64,000 nt of DNA from Apodemus sylvaticus (Eukaryota > Chordata > Mammalia > Rodentia > Muridae): positions 96,475,324 to 96,539,323 of the forward strand of contig NC_067474.1 of assembly GCF_947179515.1 (NCBI RefSeq), read 5' to 3'. A program made the position numbers and the translations under genes. Shown here piece by piece: positions 22,200 through 33,829 of the stretch; the stretch's first letter is position 1, and each line of letters begins with the position of its first letter. The notes below the pieces were generated by a model. That model was not told where the DNA came from and did no database searches. It was given only the letters and a program-made list of their open reading frames with translations.

Positions 22200-22408
22200 T
22201 ATGGGACTGTTTAGATGGTCTAGTTGGTCCTGATTTAATTTTGGTATTTGGTATCTGTCAAGGAAAAGATCTTCACCAATCCTACATCAGATAGAGGGCT
22301 AATATCCAATATATATAAAGAACTCAAGAAGTTAGACTCCAGAAAACCGAACAACCCTATTAATGGGGTACAGAGTTAAACAAAGAATTCTCACCTGAAG
22401 AACTTCGG

Positions 22409-22975
22409 ATGGCGGAGAAGCATCTTAAGAAATGCTCAACTTCATTAGTCATTAGGGAAATGCAAATCAAAACAACCCTGAGATTTTATCTTACACCAGT
22501 CAGAATGGCTAAGATTAAAAATTCAGGAGACAGCAGGTGTTGGAGAGGATGTGGAGAAAGAGGAACACTCCTCCACTGCTGGTGGGGTTGCAAATTGGTA
22601 CAACCACTCTGGAAATCAGTCTGGCGGTTCCTCCGAAAACTGGGCACCTTACTTCCAGAAGACCCTGCTATACTACTCCTGGGCATATACCCAGAGGATT
22701 CCCCAGCATGTAATAAGGATACATGCTCTACTATGTTCATAGCAGCCCTATTTATAATTGCCAGATGCTGGAAAGAACCCAGATATCTTTCAACCGAAGA
22801 GTGGATGCAAAAAATGTGGTATATCTACACAATGGAGTACTATTCAGCCATTAGAAACAATGAATTCATGAAATTCTTAGACAAATGGATGGAGCTAGAG
22901 AATATCATACTAAGTGAGGTAACCCAGACTCAAAAGGTGAATCATGGTATGCACTCACTAATAAGTGGATATTAA
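22409..22975 (+). pseudogene. L1 ORF2 C-terminal segment
   Basis: 188 codons encode the last part of L1 ORF2: AEKHLKKCSTSLVIREMQIK, then CWRGCGERGTLLHCWWGCK (the Cys-rich segment, cysteines kept), then PLWKSVWRFLRKLG, YYSAIRNNEFMKFLDKWMEL, and the natural C terminus HGMHSLISGY before the 3' UTR. It is in the correct orientation for the + strand 3' end of this L1, while its RT half lies inverted to the left. Confidence 0.85.
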
Positions 22976-23305
22976 CCTAGAAAACTGGAATACCCAAAAC
23001 ATAATCCACACATCAAATGAGGTACAAGAAGAAAGGAGGAGTGGCTCCTTGTTCTGGAAAGACTCAGTGAAGCAGTATTCAGCAAAACCAGAACGGGGAA
23101 GTGGGAAGGGGTGGGTGGGAGGACAGGGGGAGAGAAGGGGGCTTGCGGGACTTTCGGGGAGTGGGGGGCTAGAAAAGGGGAAATCATTTGAAATGTAAAT
23201 AAATTATGTCGAATAAAAAAATAAAAAAAAAAAAGAACGGCTTTGCTTTCAGAATGGTGAAGCTGAACCTACAATGTAGCACGGGTTGGAGAGGAAAAAA
23301 AAAAG

Positions 23306-23519
23306 ATCAAGAATTGACAAATGGGACCTCATAAAATTACAAAGTTTTTATAAGGCAAAGGACACTGTCATTCAGACAAAATGGCAACCAACAAAGTGGG
23401 AAAAGATCTTCACCAACTCTACATCTGACAGAGGGCTAATATCCAATATATACAAAGAACTCAAGAAGTTAGACTCCAGAGAGCCAAATAAAACTAATAC
23501 TTTTAAAGAGATGAAATAA
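23306..23519 (+). mobile_element. L1 ORF2 fragment (+ strand)
   Basis: Encodes RIDKWDLIKLQSFYKAKD.. to ..NIYKELKKLDSREPNK, a C-terminal third segment of L1 ORF2. A flank of about 70 bp (23235-23305) separates it from the poly-A of the neighbouring L1. Confidence 0.75.
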
Positions 23520-23559
23520 TCGTAAACTAATATTCAATATATCGTAATACTTAAAAAAA

Positions 23560-23745
23560 ACACTAGTCCCACTTTTCTGAAGACAAAGGGAAGAGGAGTG
23601 GATGGGGAGGGGTGGAGGGGAAAAGACGGGGAGGAGAGGAGAGAGGGAAAACAGCAGCCAGGATGTAAAGTAAATTCATTAATTAATTAAAATTAAAATA
23701 AAACCCCACAGAAATAAAAAGTTAAGCATTGTGCTTAAAAAATAA
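23560..23745 (+). mobile_element. Possible L1 3' UTR purine-rich tail (+ strand)
   Basis: A G/A-rich stretch (GGAAGAGGAGTGGATGGGGA..) is followed by GATGTAAAGTAAATTCATT and AAAATAAAACCCC, which resembles the end of an old L1 3' UTR. Attribution is uncertain. Confidence 0.4.
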
Positions 23746-23884
23746 GCAAAAACAAAATAAAAAACCCCACTAGGCTACTGTATACTTTGAAGTTTTGAAA
23801 ATAACATTTTTAAATTGCTAAAAACATTTTGGAAAAGTTTAATAGTCTGGGTTCTATTTTCATTTAGGTTTCTTTGCTTTTTAT

Positions 23885-25247
23885 TTCATTAGATATTTTC
23901 TTTATTTACATTTCAAATGTTATCCCCTTTCCTGGTTTCCCGTCAGAAAACACCCTATCCTATCCCTCTATCCCCTTGCTCACCAACCCACCCACTCCCA
24001 CTTCCCTGTCCTGGCATTTCCCTATACTGGGGCATCTAGCCTTCTCAGGACCAAGGGTCTCTCCTCCCTTTGATGTTCAACAAGGCTATCCTCAGCTACA
24101 AAAGCAGCTGGAGCCAGGGGTCCGTCCATGTGTATTCTTTGGTTGGTGGTTTAGTCCTTGGGAGCTCTGAGGGCACAGGTTGGTTCATATTGTTGTTCCT
24201 CCTATGGGGCTGCAAGTTCCTTCAGCCTCTTGGGTCCTTTTTCTAGCTCCTCCATTGGCGACCCTGTGCTCAGTCCAATGGTTGGCTGAGAGCATCCACC
24301 TCTGTATTTGTCAGGTACTGGAAGAGCCTCCTCTCAGGAGACAGCTATATCAGGCTCCTGTCAGCATGCACTTGTTGGCATCCTCAATAGTGTCTGGGTT
24401 TGGTGACTATATATGGGATGGATCCCCAGGTAGGGCAGTCTCTGAAGTTTCCTTCAGTCTCTGCTACACACTTTGTCTCTGTATCTCTTCACATGGGTAT
24501 TTTGTTCCCCCTTCTAAGAAGGACCAAAGTATCTATACCTTTATCTCCCTTCTTCTTGAGCTTTTGTTTGGTCTGTGAATTGTATCTTGTATATTCCAAG
24601 CTTCTGGGCTAATATTTACTTATCAGTGAGTACATACCATGTATGCTCTTTGCAATTGGGTTACATTACTCAGGATGATATTTTCTAGTTCCATCCATTT
24701 GCCTAAGAAGATCTTTACTAACCCAACAGCCGACACAGGCCAATATATACAAAGAACTCAAGAAGTTAGACTCCAGAGAACCAAATAACCCTATTACAAA
24801 ATGGGGTATGGATCTAAACAAAGAATTTTCACCTGAGGAATATTGGATGGCTGAGAAGCACCTAAAGAAGTTCAACATCCTTACTCATCAGGGAAATACA
24901 AATCAAAACAACCCAGAGATGCCACCTCACACTAGTCAGAATGGCTAAGATCAAAAACTCAGGTGACAGCAGGTGCTGGCAAGGATGTGGAGAAAGAGGA
25001 ACACTCCTCCACTGCTGGTAGGATTGCTCTGGAAACCAGTTTGGTAGTTCCTCAGAAAATTGGACATAGTACTACCAAAGGACCCAGCTATACCACTCCT
25101 GGACATATACCCAGAAGATTCTCCAACATGTAATAGGGACACATGCACCACTATGTTCATAGCAGCCTTATTTATAATTGCCAGAAGGTGGAATGAACCC
25201 AGATGTCCCTCAACAGAGGAATGGATACAGAAAATGTGGTACATTTA
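23885..25247 (-). mobile_element. 5'-inverted (twin-primed) L1, minus strand
   Basis: 23885-24708 is minus-strand 3' UTR and the last ORF2 codons. At about 24709 it flips to + strand ORF2 (24709-25247), running from the KKLDSREPNNPI region to STEEWIQKMWYI. The outer end (QKMWYI) lies about 60 bp of consensus upstream of where the non-inverted part begins (FLDKWMEL), as twin priming predicts. Confidence 0.8.
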
Positions 25248-25679
25248 AGTCCTTTGAAACCATAATTGTTTTTTGCCCCCAGAAGGTTTAGCCAGTAGTA
25301 TAGATAGTTCAATACTCGGACAATATATATGGGTATGCTTCAGATCTGAAATTTAGACTTTCAGTAAAGTGTATCTTGGTTTTTATTTGTATCTTCTGTA
25401 TATTAGGATGGAAAAGTACACACACTTAGACACACACACACACATACATACACATAAGCACACACCCTGTCCAAACCTATGTATATTCATATATACTAAT
25501 ACAATTTTTAATTATAAATGAAGAGAGAAGCATGCACACTGGTGCTTCTTGATACCTATCTGTTTTACTCTTGTAGTTTTAACTAAGCACAGATTGTGTG
25601 TGAGTATATGTGTGTGTTCATGTATATTTGTTTGTGTATGTGTACAATAATGTCTTTTGGGCATGTGTGTATGCGTGTA
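25248..25679. other. Unique DNA with a degenerate CA/TG-rich stretch
   Basis: Intronic DNA with an imperfect CACACA tract (25418-25470) and a TG-rich stretch (25598-25680). No gene seen. Confidence 0.5.
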
Positions 25680-25940
25680 TGTGGAGGCCATAGGTTAGCA
25701 TCAGGTGTTTTCCTCAGTCTCGTCTACTTTGTTCTGGAACAGGCTCTGTCGCTCTACCTGGACCTCACTGATTAAGCTGGCTGCCCAGTGAACTCCAGGG
25801 ATATGTCTGAATTATAACCCCACTGTTGACATTTAGATGCGTGCCACTGATCCTGGCTTTGCATGTGGGGTGTGCTGGTCTGAACGCCGGTTCCTGTGCT
25901 TTTATATCAAACACGTTACTGACTGACTGGCTCCTAATCT
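25680..25940 (-). mobile_element. B4-like SINE (minus strand)
   Basis: Contains ACCTCACTGATTAAGCTGGC, GTGCCACTGATCCTGGCTTT and CTGAACGCCGGTTCCTGTGC in the order expected for an antisense B4 element. Diverged. Confidence 0.55.
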
Positions 25941-26099
25941 GCCACATCTCAAATCTTCTTGGAAAAGAAATAATACTCGGGCTAAACATGTAGATATTTT
26001 TGCCTTCCATCTCAAATAGCATAGATAACTAAAATGCAATTTTTATAGCATTGACATTGTTTTAGGTATATATAACCTAGAGATGACTCAGAAACTGTG

Positions 26100-26195
26100 G
26101 GAGATGTGAGAAGGTTACTCAGTGGCAGAATGTGCAGTCAGCATGTGTGACGCCTTAGTTCAGTACCTAGCACCACCAACAGAAACATTGCAGAA
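26100..26195 (+). mobile_element. ID-like tRNA-derived SINE fragment (+ strand)
   Basis: The order TTACTCAGTGGCAGAATGTG, then GCATGTGTGACGCC, then TTCAGTACCTAGCACC parallels the ID head (A box near CTCAGTGG, B box near GTTCAGTACC). Strongly diverged, so this is not a tRNA gene. Confidence 0.5.
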
Positions 26196-26360
26196 CATAT
26201 GGGAAGACCATCTAAGATACACGCCAGCACTGCTTCACCGCGATAGCAAATTGACATGATTCGATTTTATGTCTTGAGTGAGTCAATGTCTCATCCTGGA
26301 GCCAATCTTATGACAGGTATCCCAAAGAATAATTTTGATTGTTTTAAAACGTGAGTTTAT

Positions 26361-26556
26361 TGGATTGGAGAGAGGTCTCAGCAGTTAATGGTACTTTTCC
26401 AGAAGACCTGAGTTCGAATCCAGAACCTACATCTGATGGTTCACAACTGCCTGTAACTATAGCTCCAGGAGATTCTGATGCCTCTGAAGGCATGGGTACT
26501 CATGTGCACATAACCACATACAAACATATAATTGAAAAGTATAAAATTAAAAACCA
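26361..26556 (+). mobile_element. B3-type SINE (+ strand)
   Basis: Head TTGGAGAGAGGTCTCAGCAG, B-box-like GAGTTCGAATCCAGAACC, body CTGTAACTATAGCTCCAGGA, and tail ATAAAATTAAAA. Confidence 0.75.
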
Positions 26557-26582
26557 TGTATTCATTGATGCCTCTCTTTTGT

Positions 26583-26695
26583 AATAGGGTCTTGTTTTGT
26601 ATTGCAGATTGGCCTCAAGATCACCATCCTCCTGCCTCAGTCTCCCAATTGCTGGGACGACAGGCATGTGGTCCTATGCCTGGTGATGTGAGTTT
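26583..26695 (-). mobile_element. B1-related SINE fragment (minus strand)
   Basis: GGGTCTTGTTTTGTATTGCA, GGCCTCAAGATCACCATCCT and TGCTGGGACGACAGGCATGT are antisense to the 7SL-derived B1/proto-B1 body. Confidence 0.65.
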
Positions 26696-26949
26696 ATGGT
26701 GTAGGTCAGAAGTTAAATTTTTATTGATATTCTTAGGGGATCAATTTCAGGTTTAGGGATTAAGAAAAAGAAAAAAGAAGAAAGTAATTATAGTGTTTCA
26801 TGCTGTATATTTTAAGATACATTCATTTCTCTATCGAGTTGAATTCCTAGCTGGTTGTATAGTTTGGAAAATCTATATTTATTGAGCTTTTCTTTTGCAA
26901 AACTTAATAATTTCAACCATTTAAAATGTTTAATGTATAATGTATAATT

Positions 26950-27150
26950 CAGGCCCTAGAAAGATGGCTTGGTGTTTAAGATCACTTGCTGTTCTTGCTG
27001 AGAGAGCCTGACTTTGGTTGTTAGCACTGACATCAGGCATCTATTCACAAACATCCATATTTCAGCTCTGGGAATACAACACTGTGGGCACTTGCACATA
27101 CATGTGCATGTACCGTCCCCCACGGATACACACAAATAGTCATACACACA
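26950..27150 (+). mobile_element. Degenerate B3-type SINE (+ strand)
   Basis: Starts GCCCTAGAAAGATGGCTTGG, then TTGCTGTTCTTGCTGAGAGAG, and ends in a CACATACA-rich region like the B3 3' part. Internal sequence is diverged. Confidence 0.55.
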
Positions 27151-27369
27151 TAATCTTACAATGCATGGTCCAGTGATTTCAATGATATACACTTTTGTAC
27201 AATGCCCATATTAGCTAATTATGTAATAGTTAAATCACCCTGAAATAAATTCTGTGTTCACTAAGTAATTATTTCTTGCATATTTTTTATCTACTTCTGA
27301 CAGACACTTATCTATTTTCTATCTCCTTGGATTTGTTTTATTCTGGATAGTCAAAATAAATAAAACCAT

Positions 27370-27960
27370 ACACTATATGGTCTTTGTCACCTGATTTCTT
27401 TCATTTAGCATATTTTGCTCAAAAAAATTTTGTTTTGCTCAACATTTTTTTTTGTTCAAACTTTTGGGCATGTGTTAATGGCTCATTCCTTTTTATGGGA
27501 GAATAGTATTCCATTATATTGGTATATCACATTTCCATAGTATCTAGACTAACTTAGATTCCTACTGACAGTGTAAATGGTTTCCGCCTCCGAGTCTCCT
27601 ATTCTTATTTGCATGTGATGCTTGCCTCGATAATAGACATTCTAACTGGAATAAATTTAAATTTAATTTTGATTACAGTGTCCTTTATTGCCAAAGATAT
27701 TGAACTTGTTTTTCCAGGTATTTATCGGCCTTTTGTATTTCTGGGTACAACTGTCAGTTCAACTCACTTGCCTACTTACCAGTTAGATGGTTTATTTTTT
27801 TATTGTTTGCGTGTTTGAGTTAAGTTCTTCATATATTCTACATATCAAACTGCTGCCAGATGAATAGCTGGCAGAGAGTTTACCCTGTTCTGTAGGCTTC
27901 TTTTCACTCTGTTATTTCTCCTGTCATGCAGTGCATAAGCTTTGGCAATTTCTCTAGTTT
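27370..27960 (-). mobile_element. Ancient L1 ORF2 C-terminal relic (minus strand)
   Basis: Antisense ORF2 landmarks in order: TTTCTTTCATTTAGCATATT, GAATAGTATTCCATTATATT, TTCTAACTGGAATAAATTTA, and AAGTTCTTCATATATTCTAC (antisense of NIYKEL). High divergence suggests a pre-murine L1. Confidence 0.65.
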
Positions 27961-27964
27961 AAAA

Positions 27965-29065
27965 AACATTCATCCAATATATCTTGATTATATTCTCTTC
28001 CCTCCCTAACTCCTCCAGATCTTTCACCTTCCTCCCATCCAGCATTGTATATCTTCCCTCTCTCAAACATAACTACAACCAAAAAGAACCACACCACACC
28101 ACACCACACCACACCAAACCAAACCAAACCAAACCAAACCAAACCAAACCAAACCACCAGCCAATAAAGCATATAAAAAACAGGGAGCCAAGTTTGTGTT
28201 GGTCAGTTCCTCCTGAGGATGTAGCCCAACCTAAAGTGTACCAAGTGTTTCTTTATTGGAGAAAACTGACTCCTCCTGGGGATATAAATTCCAGATAGCT
28301 CCATGGCAAGGGGTGGAACTTTGTGGCCCCTGCCATTTCTTCATGCTGGGATTGTGTTTGACTTGAAATGGTGCAGGTCCTGGGCATGCTGTCATAGTCT
28401 CTGTGAGTTCACATGTGTATCAGTCACGTTGTATGTGGAAGACACAGCTTCCTCTGAGTTACCCAACACCTCTGGTTCTTACAATCGTTCCTCTTCTGCA
28501 TAGATCCTGAGCCTTGATGGGAGGGGTTTGATAGAGACATCTCATTTAGGGCCTAATATTCTGGTGTTTCTTCTCTTGTCTCAGTGTTAGTTAACATCTG
28601 CTACAAGAAAAAAAACTTCTGATGAAGTTTGAGCAATGTACTGATCTATGGGTGCAAAAATAAGTCGTTAGAAGTTATTTTATTGCTATGTTACTTTCAT
28701 AAAGTCATAGTAGAAGGGTTTCCCGTAGAGACAGTGCTCTATCTAATCAAAGTTCTTGGCCATATAATAGTATCAGCTATGGCTTCTGTTTTAGGACTTG
28801 ATTAGTCCTGTAATCTTTGTGTCACTATTACACCACTAAATCTTACAGACAGGACATTATTGTAGGTTGCAGGGTTTGTAGCTGCATGAGACTGGTGATT
28901 TCTTTTCTCATGTGGCAACGTGTATAGTGACATCACTACAAATGTTAGTCAGTTTGAGCCAAGCTTTTGCTGGACATCAGCTTGATTTCTCCATGTTCAA
29001 TGATGTAAGTGTATGGTGTCTTCAGCAATAGGATTGTGGTAACCAGTCACATTGGCATGTAGTGT
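27965..29065 (-). mobile_element. Lx-type L1 3' UTR (minus strand)
   Basis: A long, nearly complete 3' UTR of an old murine L1: the pyrimidine-rich left end (27985-28070), GTCACAGT/GTTCATATGTGTATC-like central blocks near 28390-28430, and TCCATGTTCAATGATGTAAG at 28990. An ACACC/AAACC array (28090-28156) sits near the 3' end. Part of the same 3' UTR recurs at 59823-59960. Confidence 0.75.
28090..28156. repeat. (ACACC)n(AAACC)n pentamer microsatellite
   Basis: About five ACACC units are followed by about eight AAACC units, in an A/C-rich part of the L1 3' UTR. The phase is kept across the C-to-A switch. Confidence 0.95.
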
Positions 29066-29109
29066 TCTGCAGCAGCAGCTATGGAAACCCTTTGGCCAAT
29101 GACTCAAGA

Positions 29110-29395
29110 TTATTGTCTTAGTTTGGGTGTTATTGGTGTAAAGAGACATGATGACCAAAGCAAGTCTTATAAAGGACAACATTAAATTGGGGCTGGCTTA
29201 TAGGTTCAGAGGTTGGGTCCATTATCATCAAGGTGGGAAGCATGGCAGCATCCAGACAGACATGGTGCTGGAGGAGCCTGCTAGAAGACTGTCTCCGCCT
29301 CGAAAGTGACACACTTCCTCCAACAAGGCCACATCTCCTAATAATGCTACTTCCTGGGCTAAGCATATTCAAACCACCACAAATATATAACCTAT
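29110..29395 (-). mobile_element. Rodent LTR-like repeat (minus strand)
   Basis: Antisense relative of the element at 17593: TTGTCTTAGTTTGGGTGTTA at one end, AAAGGACAACATTAAATTGG, CAGACATGGTGCTGGAGGAG, and CATATTCAAACCACCA at the other end. Confidence 0.65.
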
Positions 29396-29519
29396 CCTTG
29401 TGCTAGAGGTTTTACTTAGTAGTATGTGATTTCTAGTTACAGCATTTTCTCCCTCATTATATGGTAACCCCATTTAAGTATATATTATGATATAACATAT
29501 CATATTATATACATATTAA

Positions 29520-29870
29520 GAGACTTCCTCAGTAGTAAGTTTCCATGTGGCTTTGTCAGGTGCCCCATCTTATATTCCCTCCTTTACCCAGCCCTTCCTT
29601 TCTCCCTTAATTAATCCTCCTATTCTAGTTTCTATGTTATCTCTTTACTACATTTTGTCTCTGCCTCCTTCAAAAATCCCCTACTACACTCTGATCCCTC
29701 AATCACCTACCTAGACTGTATGGATATTCTAAATAAAGCACCTATATCTAATGCTTAAACCTAACACATATAAGAGAAAAGCTTGCCACGCTTGTTTTTC
29801 TGGGTCTGGGTTACCTTACTCAGGACGAATGTTTCTAGCTCCATCCACTTATGTGTGGATTTCATTTTTT
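29520..29870 (-). mobile_element. Old L1 3' end fragment (minus strand)
   Basis: Ends with CTGGGTTACCTTACTCAGGA and CTAGCTCCATCCACTTATGT, the antisense of the ORF2 C terminus, preceded by a pyrimidine-rich 3' UTR-like stretch. Confidence 0.55.
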
Positions 29871-29884
29871 CTTTTTTTCTTTTC

Positions 29885-30155
29885 TTATAAGAGCAACATT
29901 TAATTGCAGGTTCAGAGGTTCAGTCCATTGTCATCAAGGTGGGAACATGGCAGCATCCAGGGCAGGCATGGTGCAGGAGGAACTGAGAGTTCTACATCTT
30001 CATCTGAAGGCTGCTAGCAGAATACTGGCTTCCAGGCAATTAGGATGAGGGTCTTAAAGCTCACACCCACAGTGATCCACCTACTCCAACAAGGCCACAC
30101 CTTCTAATAGTGCCATACGCTGTGCCGAGCAGATACAAACCATCCACATTCCACT
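29885..30155 (-). mobile_element. Rodent LTR-like repeat fragment (minus strand)
   Basis: Same family as 29110-29395: GAGCAACATTTAATTGCAGG, GCATCCAGGGCAGGCATGGT, CCAACAAGGCCACACCTTCT, and ending AACCATCCACA. Confidence 0.65.
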
Positions 30156-30345
30156 CCTTGGCCTCCATAGGCTTGTCCAATTTGTTGGTTGCCAATTTGT
30201 CCTTTTGTTGGTGTCCTTTGCCTTACCAGAAACTTTGTAATTTTATGAGGTCCCATTTGTCAATTCTTGATCTTAGAGCATAAACTATTGGTGTTCTGTT
30301 CAGAAACTTTCCCCCGTACCTATGTCCTCAAGGGTCTTCCCTAGT

Positions 30346-30656
<311 letters not shown>

Positions 30657-30752
30657 CCCAGTTTCTTTTCTATTAGTTTTAGTGTGTCTGGCTTTATGTA
30701 GAGGTCCTTGATCCACTTGGAGTTGAGTACAAGGAGATGAGAATGGATCAGT

Positions 30753-31415
30753 TCATATTCTTCTGCATGCTGACCTCCAATTGAACCGGCACCATTTGTT
30801 GAAAAGGCTATCTTTTTTCCATTGGATGTTTTCAGCTCCTTTGTCAAAGATCAAGTGGCCATAGCTGTGTGGGTTCATTTCTGGATCTTCAATTCTATTC
30901 CATTGATCCAACTGCCTGTCACTGTACCAATACCATGCAGTTTTTAACACTATTGCTCTGTGGTATTGCTTGAGGTCCGGGATACTGATTCCCCTAGAAG
31001 TTCTTTTACTGTTGAGAATAGTTTTAGCTATCCTGGGTTTTTTGTTATGCCAGATGAATTTGAGAATTGCTCTTTCTAACTCTATAAAGAACTGAGTTGG
31101 GATTTTGATGGGGATTGTGTTGAATCTGTATATTGCTTTTGGCAAGATGGCCATTTTAACTATATTAATCTTGCCAATCCACGAGCATGGAAGATTTTTC
31201 CATTTTCTGAGGTCTTCTTCCATTTCCTTCTTCAGAGACTTGAAGTTCTTGTCATACAGATCTTTTACTTGTTTGGTTAGAGTCACCCCAAGATACTTTA
31301 TATTGTTTGTGGCTATTATGAAGGGTGTCATTTCCCTAATTTCTTTCTCAGCCTGCTTATCCTTTGAGTATAGGAAGGCTACTGATTTGCTTGAGTTGAT
31401 TTTATAACCAGCCAC
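30753..31415 (-). pseudogene. L1 ORF2 RT-thumb segment, 220 codons
   Basis: Starts MAGYKINSSKSVAFLYSKDK just downstream of the catalytic FADD and runs through TPFIIATNNIKYLGVTLTKQ, PCSWIGKINIVKMAILPKAI and NKKPRIAKTILNSKRTSRG to FNWRSACRRI. FADD itself lies in the adjacent frame near 31480-31500. Relic of the 30165-35480 L1. Confidence 0.8.
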
Positions 31416-32917
31416 TTTGCTGAAGTTGTTTATCAGCTATAGGAGATCTCTGGTGGAGTTTTTTGGGTCACTTAAGTATACTATCATATCATCTGCAAAT
31501 AGTGATAGTTTGACTTCTTCCTTTCCAATTTGTATCCCTTTGACCTCCTTTTATTGTCTAATTGCTCTAGCTAGTACCTCAAGTACTATATTGAAAAGAT
31601 ATGAAGAGAGGGGGCAGCCTTGTCTAGTCCCTGATTTTAGTGGAATTGCTTCAAGTTTCTCTCCATTTAGTTGATACTGGTTTGCTGTATATTTGCTTTT
31701 ACTGTGTTTAGGTATGGGCCTTGAATTCTTGTTCTTTCCAAGACTTTTAGCATGAAAGGATGCTGAATTTTGTCAAATGCCTTTTCAGCATTCAATGAAA
31801 TGACCATGTGGATTTTATCTTTGAGTTTGTTTATATAGTGGGTTGCATTGATGGATTTCTGCATATTGAACCATCCCTGCATCCCTGGGATGAAGCAGCC
31901 TACTTGATCGTGGTGAATGATCGTTTTTGATGTGTTCTTGGATTTCGTGGGCAAGAAATTGGTCTGAAGTTCTCTTTCTTTGCTGGATTTTTGTGTGGTT
32001 TTGGTATCAGTGTAATTGTGGCTTCGTAGAAGGATGTGGGTAGTGTTCCTTCTGTTTCTATTTTGTGGAACAATTTGAAGAGTATTGGTGTTAGGTCTTC
32101 TTTGAAGGTCTGATAGAATTCTGCATTAAAACCATCTGGTCCTGTGCTTTTTTTGGTCAGAAGACTTTCTATGACCCCTTCTATTTCTTTAGGGGTTATG
32201 GGACTGTTTAGATGATCTATTTGATCCTGATTTAATTTTGGTATTTGGTGTCTGCTAGAAAATTGTGCATTTCCTCCAGATTCTCTAGTTGTATTGAGTA
32301 TAGGCTTTGTAGTAGGATCTGATGATTTTTTGAATTGTCTCAGTTTCTGTTGTTATATCTCCCTTTTCATTTCTAAGTTTGTTAATCTGGATACTTTCTC
32401 TGTGCCCTTTGGTTAGTCTGGCTAAGGGTTTATCTATCTTGTTGATTTTCTCAAAGAACCAGCTCCTGGTTTTGTTGATTCTTTGTATGGTTTTCTTTGT
32501 TTCTACTTGATTGATTTCGGCTCTGAGTTTGATGATTTCCTGTCTTCTACTCCTCCTGGGTGCATTAGCTTCTTTTTGTTCCAGGGCTTTCAGGTGTTAG
32601 TGTATGCTCTCTCCATTTTCTTTTTGGAGGCACTCAGGGCTATGAGTTTTCCTCTTAGCACTGCTTTCATTGTGTCCCATAGATTAGGGTATGTTGTGTC
32701 TTCGTTTTCATTAAATTCCAAAAAGTCTTTGACTTCTTTCTTTATTTCTTCCTTGACCAAGGTATCATTGAGTAGAGTATTGTTCAACCTCCATGTGTAT
32801 GTGGGCTTTCTGTTGTTTTGTTGCTATTGAATACCACTTTTACGCCATAGTGATCTGATAGGAGGCATGGGATTCGTTCGATCTTCTTATATTTGCTGAG
32901 GTCTGTCTTGTGACCAA

Positions 32918-33493
32918 TTATATGGTCGATTTTGGAGAAGGTACCATGAGGTGCTGAGAAAAAGGTATATTCTTTTGCTTTAGGATGAATGTTCTATATA
33001 TATCTATTAAATCCAATTGGTCAAATTCTTCAATTAGTTTCACTGTGTCCCTGTTTAGTTTCTGTTTTCCTGATTGGTCCATTGAGGAGAGTGGAATACT
33101 GAACTCACCCACAATTATTGTGTTAGGTTCAATGTGTGCTTTGAGCTTTAGTAATGTTTCTTTTACAAATGAGGGTGCCATTGCATTTGGAGCATATATG
33201 TTTAGAATTGAGAGTTCTTCTTGGTGGATTTTTCCCTTGACCAGCAAGAAGTGTCCTTCCATGTCTCTTTTGATGACTTTAGGTTGAAAGTCAATTTTAT
33301 CTCCTATTAGAATGGCTACTCTAGCTTGTTTCCTGAGACCATTTGCTTGTAAAATTGTCTTCCAGCCTTTTACTCTAAGGTAGTGTTTGTCTTTGACACT
33401 GAGGTGTATTTCCTGTATGCAGCAAAATGTAGGGTCCTGTTTCCTTATCCAGTCTGTTAGTCTATGTCTTTTTATTGGGGAAATTGAATCCAT
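32918..33493 (-). pseudogene. L1 ORF2 endonuclease domain with altered active-site motif
   Basis: 191 codons starting MDSISPIKRHRLTDWIRKQD near the ORF2 N terminus. The catalytic Glu motif is kept (CCIQEIHL; family QETHL), as is LRVKGWK. The GDFN-type motif reads GEFS at about residues 128-131, so both the Asp and the Asn are replaced. The frame shifts at the SKIDHIIG motif. It could not act as an endonuclease. Confidence 0.8.
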
Positions 33494-33829
33494 TGATGTT
33501 AAGAGATATTAAGGAATAGTGATTATTACTTCCTGTCATTTTTTATGTTATTTTTATATTCGAGTGGTTGTCTTCTTTTGGGTTTGATGAAAGAAGGTTA
33601 CTATTTTGCTTTTTCCCTCCGTGTATTGAAGTTTTGCTCCTGTTATTCTTTGTAGGGCTGGGTTTGTGGAAAGATATTGTATAAATTTTGTTTTTTATCA
33701 TGGAATATCTTGGTTTCTACATCTATGGTGATTGAGAGTTTTGCTGGGTATTGTAGTCTTGGCTGACATTTGTGTTCTTTTAGAGTCTGCATGAGATGTG
33801 CCCAGGATCTTCTAGCTTTCATGGTCTCT

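Larger units (their letters stand above)
20345..23234 (+). mobile_element. L1 with inverted 5' part, + strand 3' end and poly-A
   Basis: 20345-22262 is ORF2 in minus orientation, from the EN-RT linker (right) to NPIKK (left). 22263-23234 is the 3' part in + orientation: end of ORF2, 3' UTR and a tail (AATAAAAAAATAAAAAAAAA). A segment of about 98 bp (20345-20442 and 22263-22361) is present in both orientations. It is the least diverged L1 in the window and is inserted among older L1 pieces. I could not find a clear target-site duplication. Confidence 0.85.

Noticed and set aside
20330..23250. Target-site duplication around the 20345-23234 L1
   Set aside because: I compared both edges and saw no convincing matching repeat. 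The left edge lies inside another L1 fragment, so the boundary is uncertain.
26100..26195. Possible tRNA gene (A-box and B-box-like motifs)
   Set aside because: Matches a diverged ID-type SINE. No cloverleaf can be formed with confidence.
27954..28298. Open frames with Trp/Phe/Val or His-Thr-Lys-Pro repeats
   Set aside because: Translation of the ACACC/AAACC pentamer array in an L1 3' UTR.
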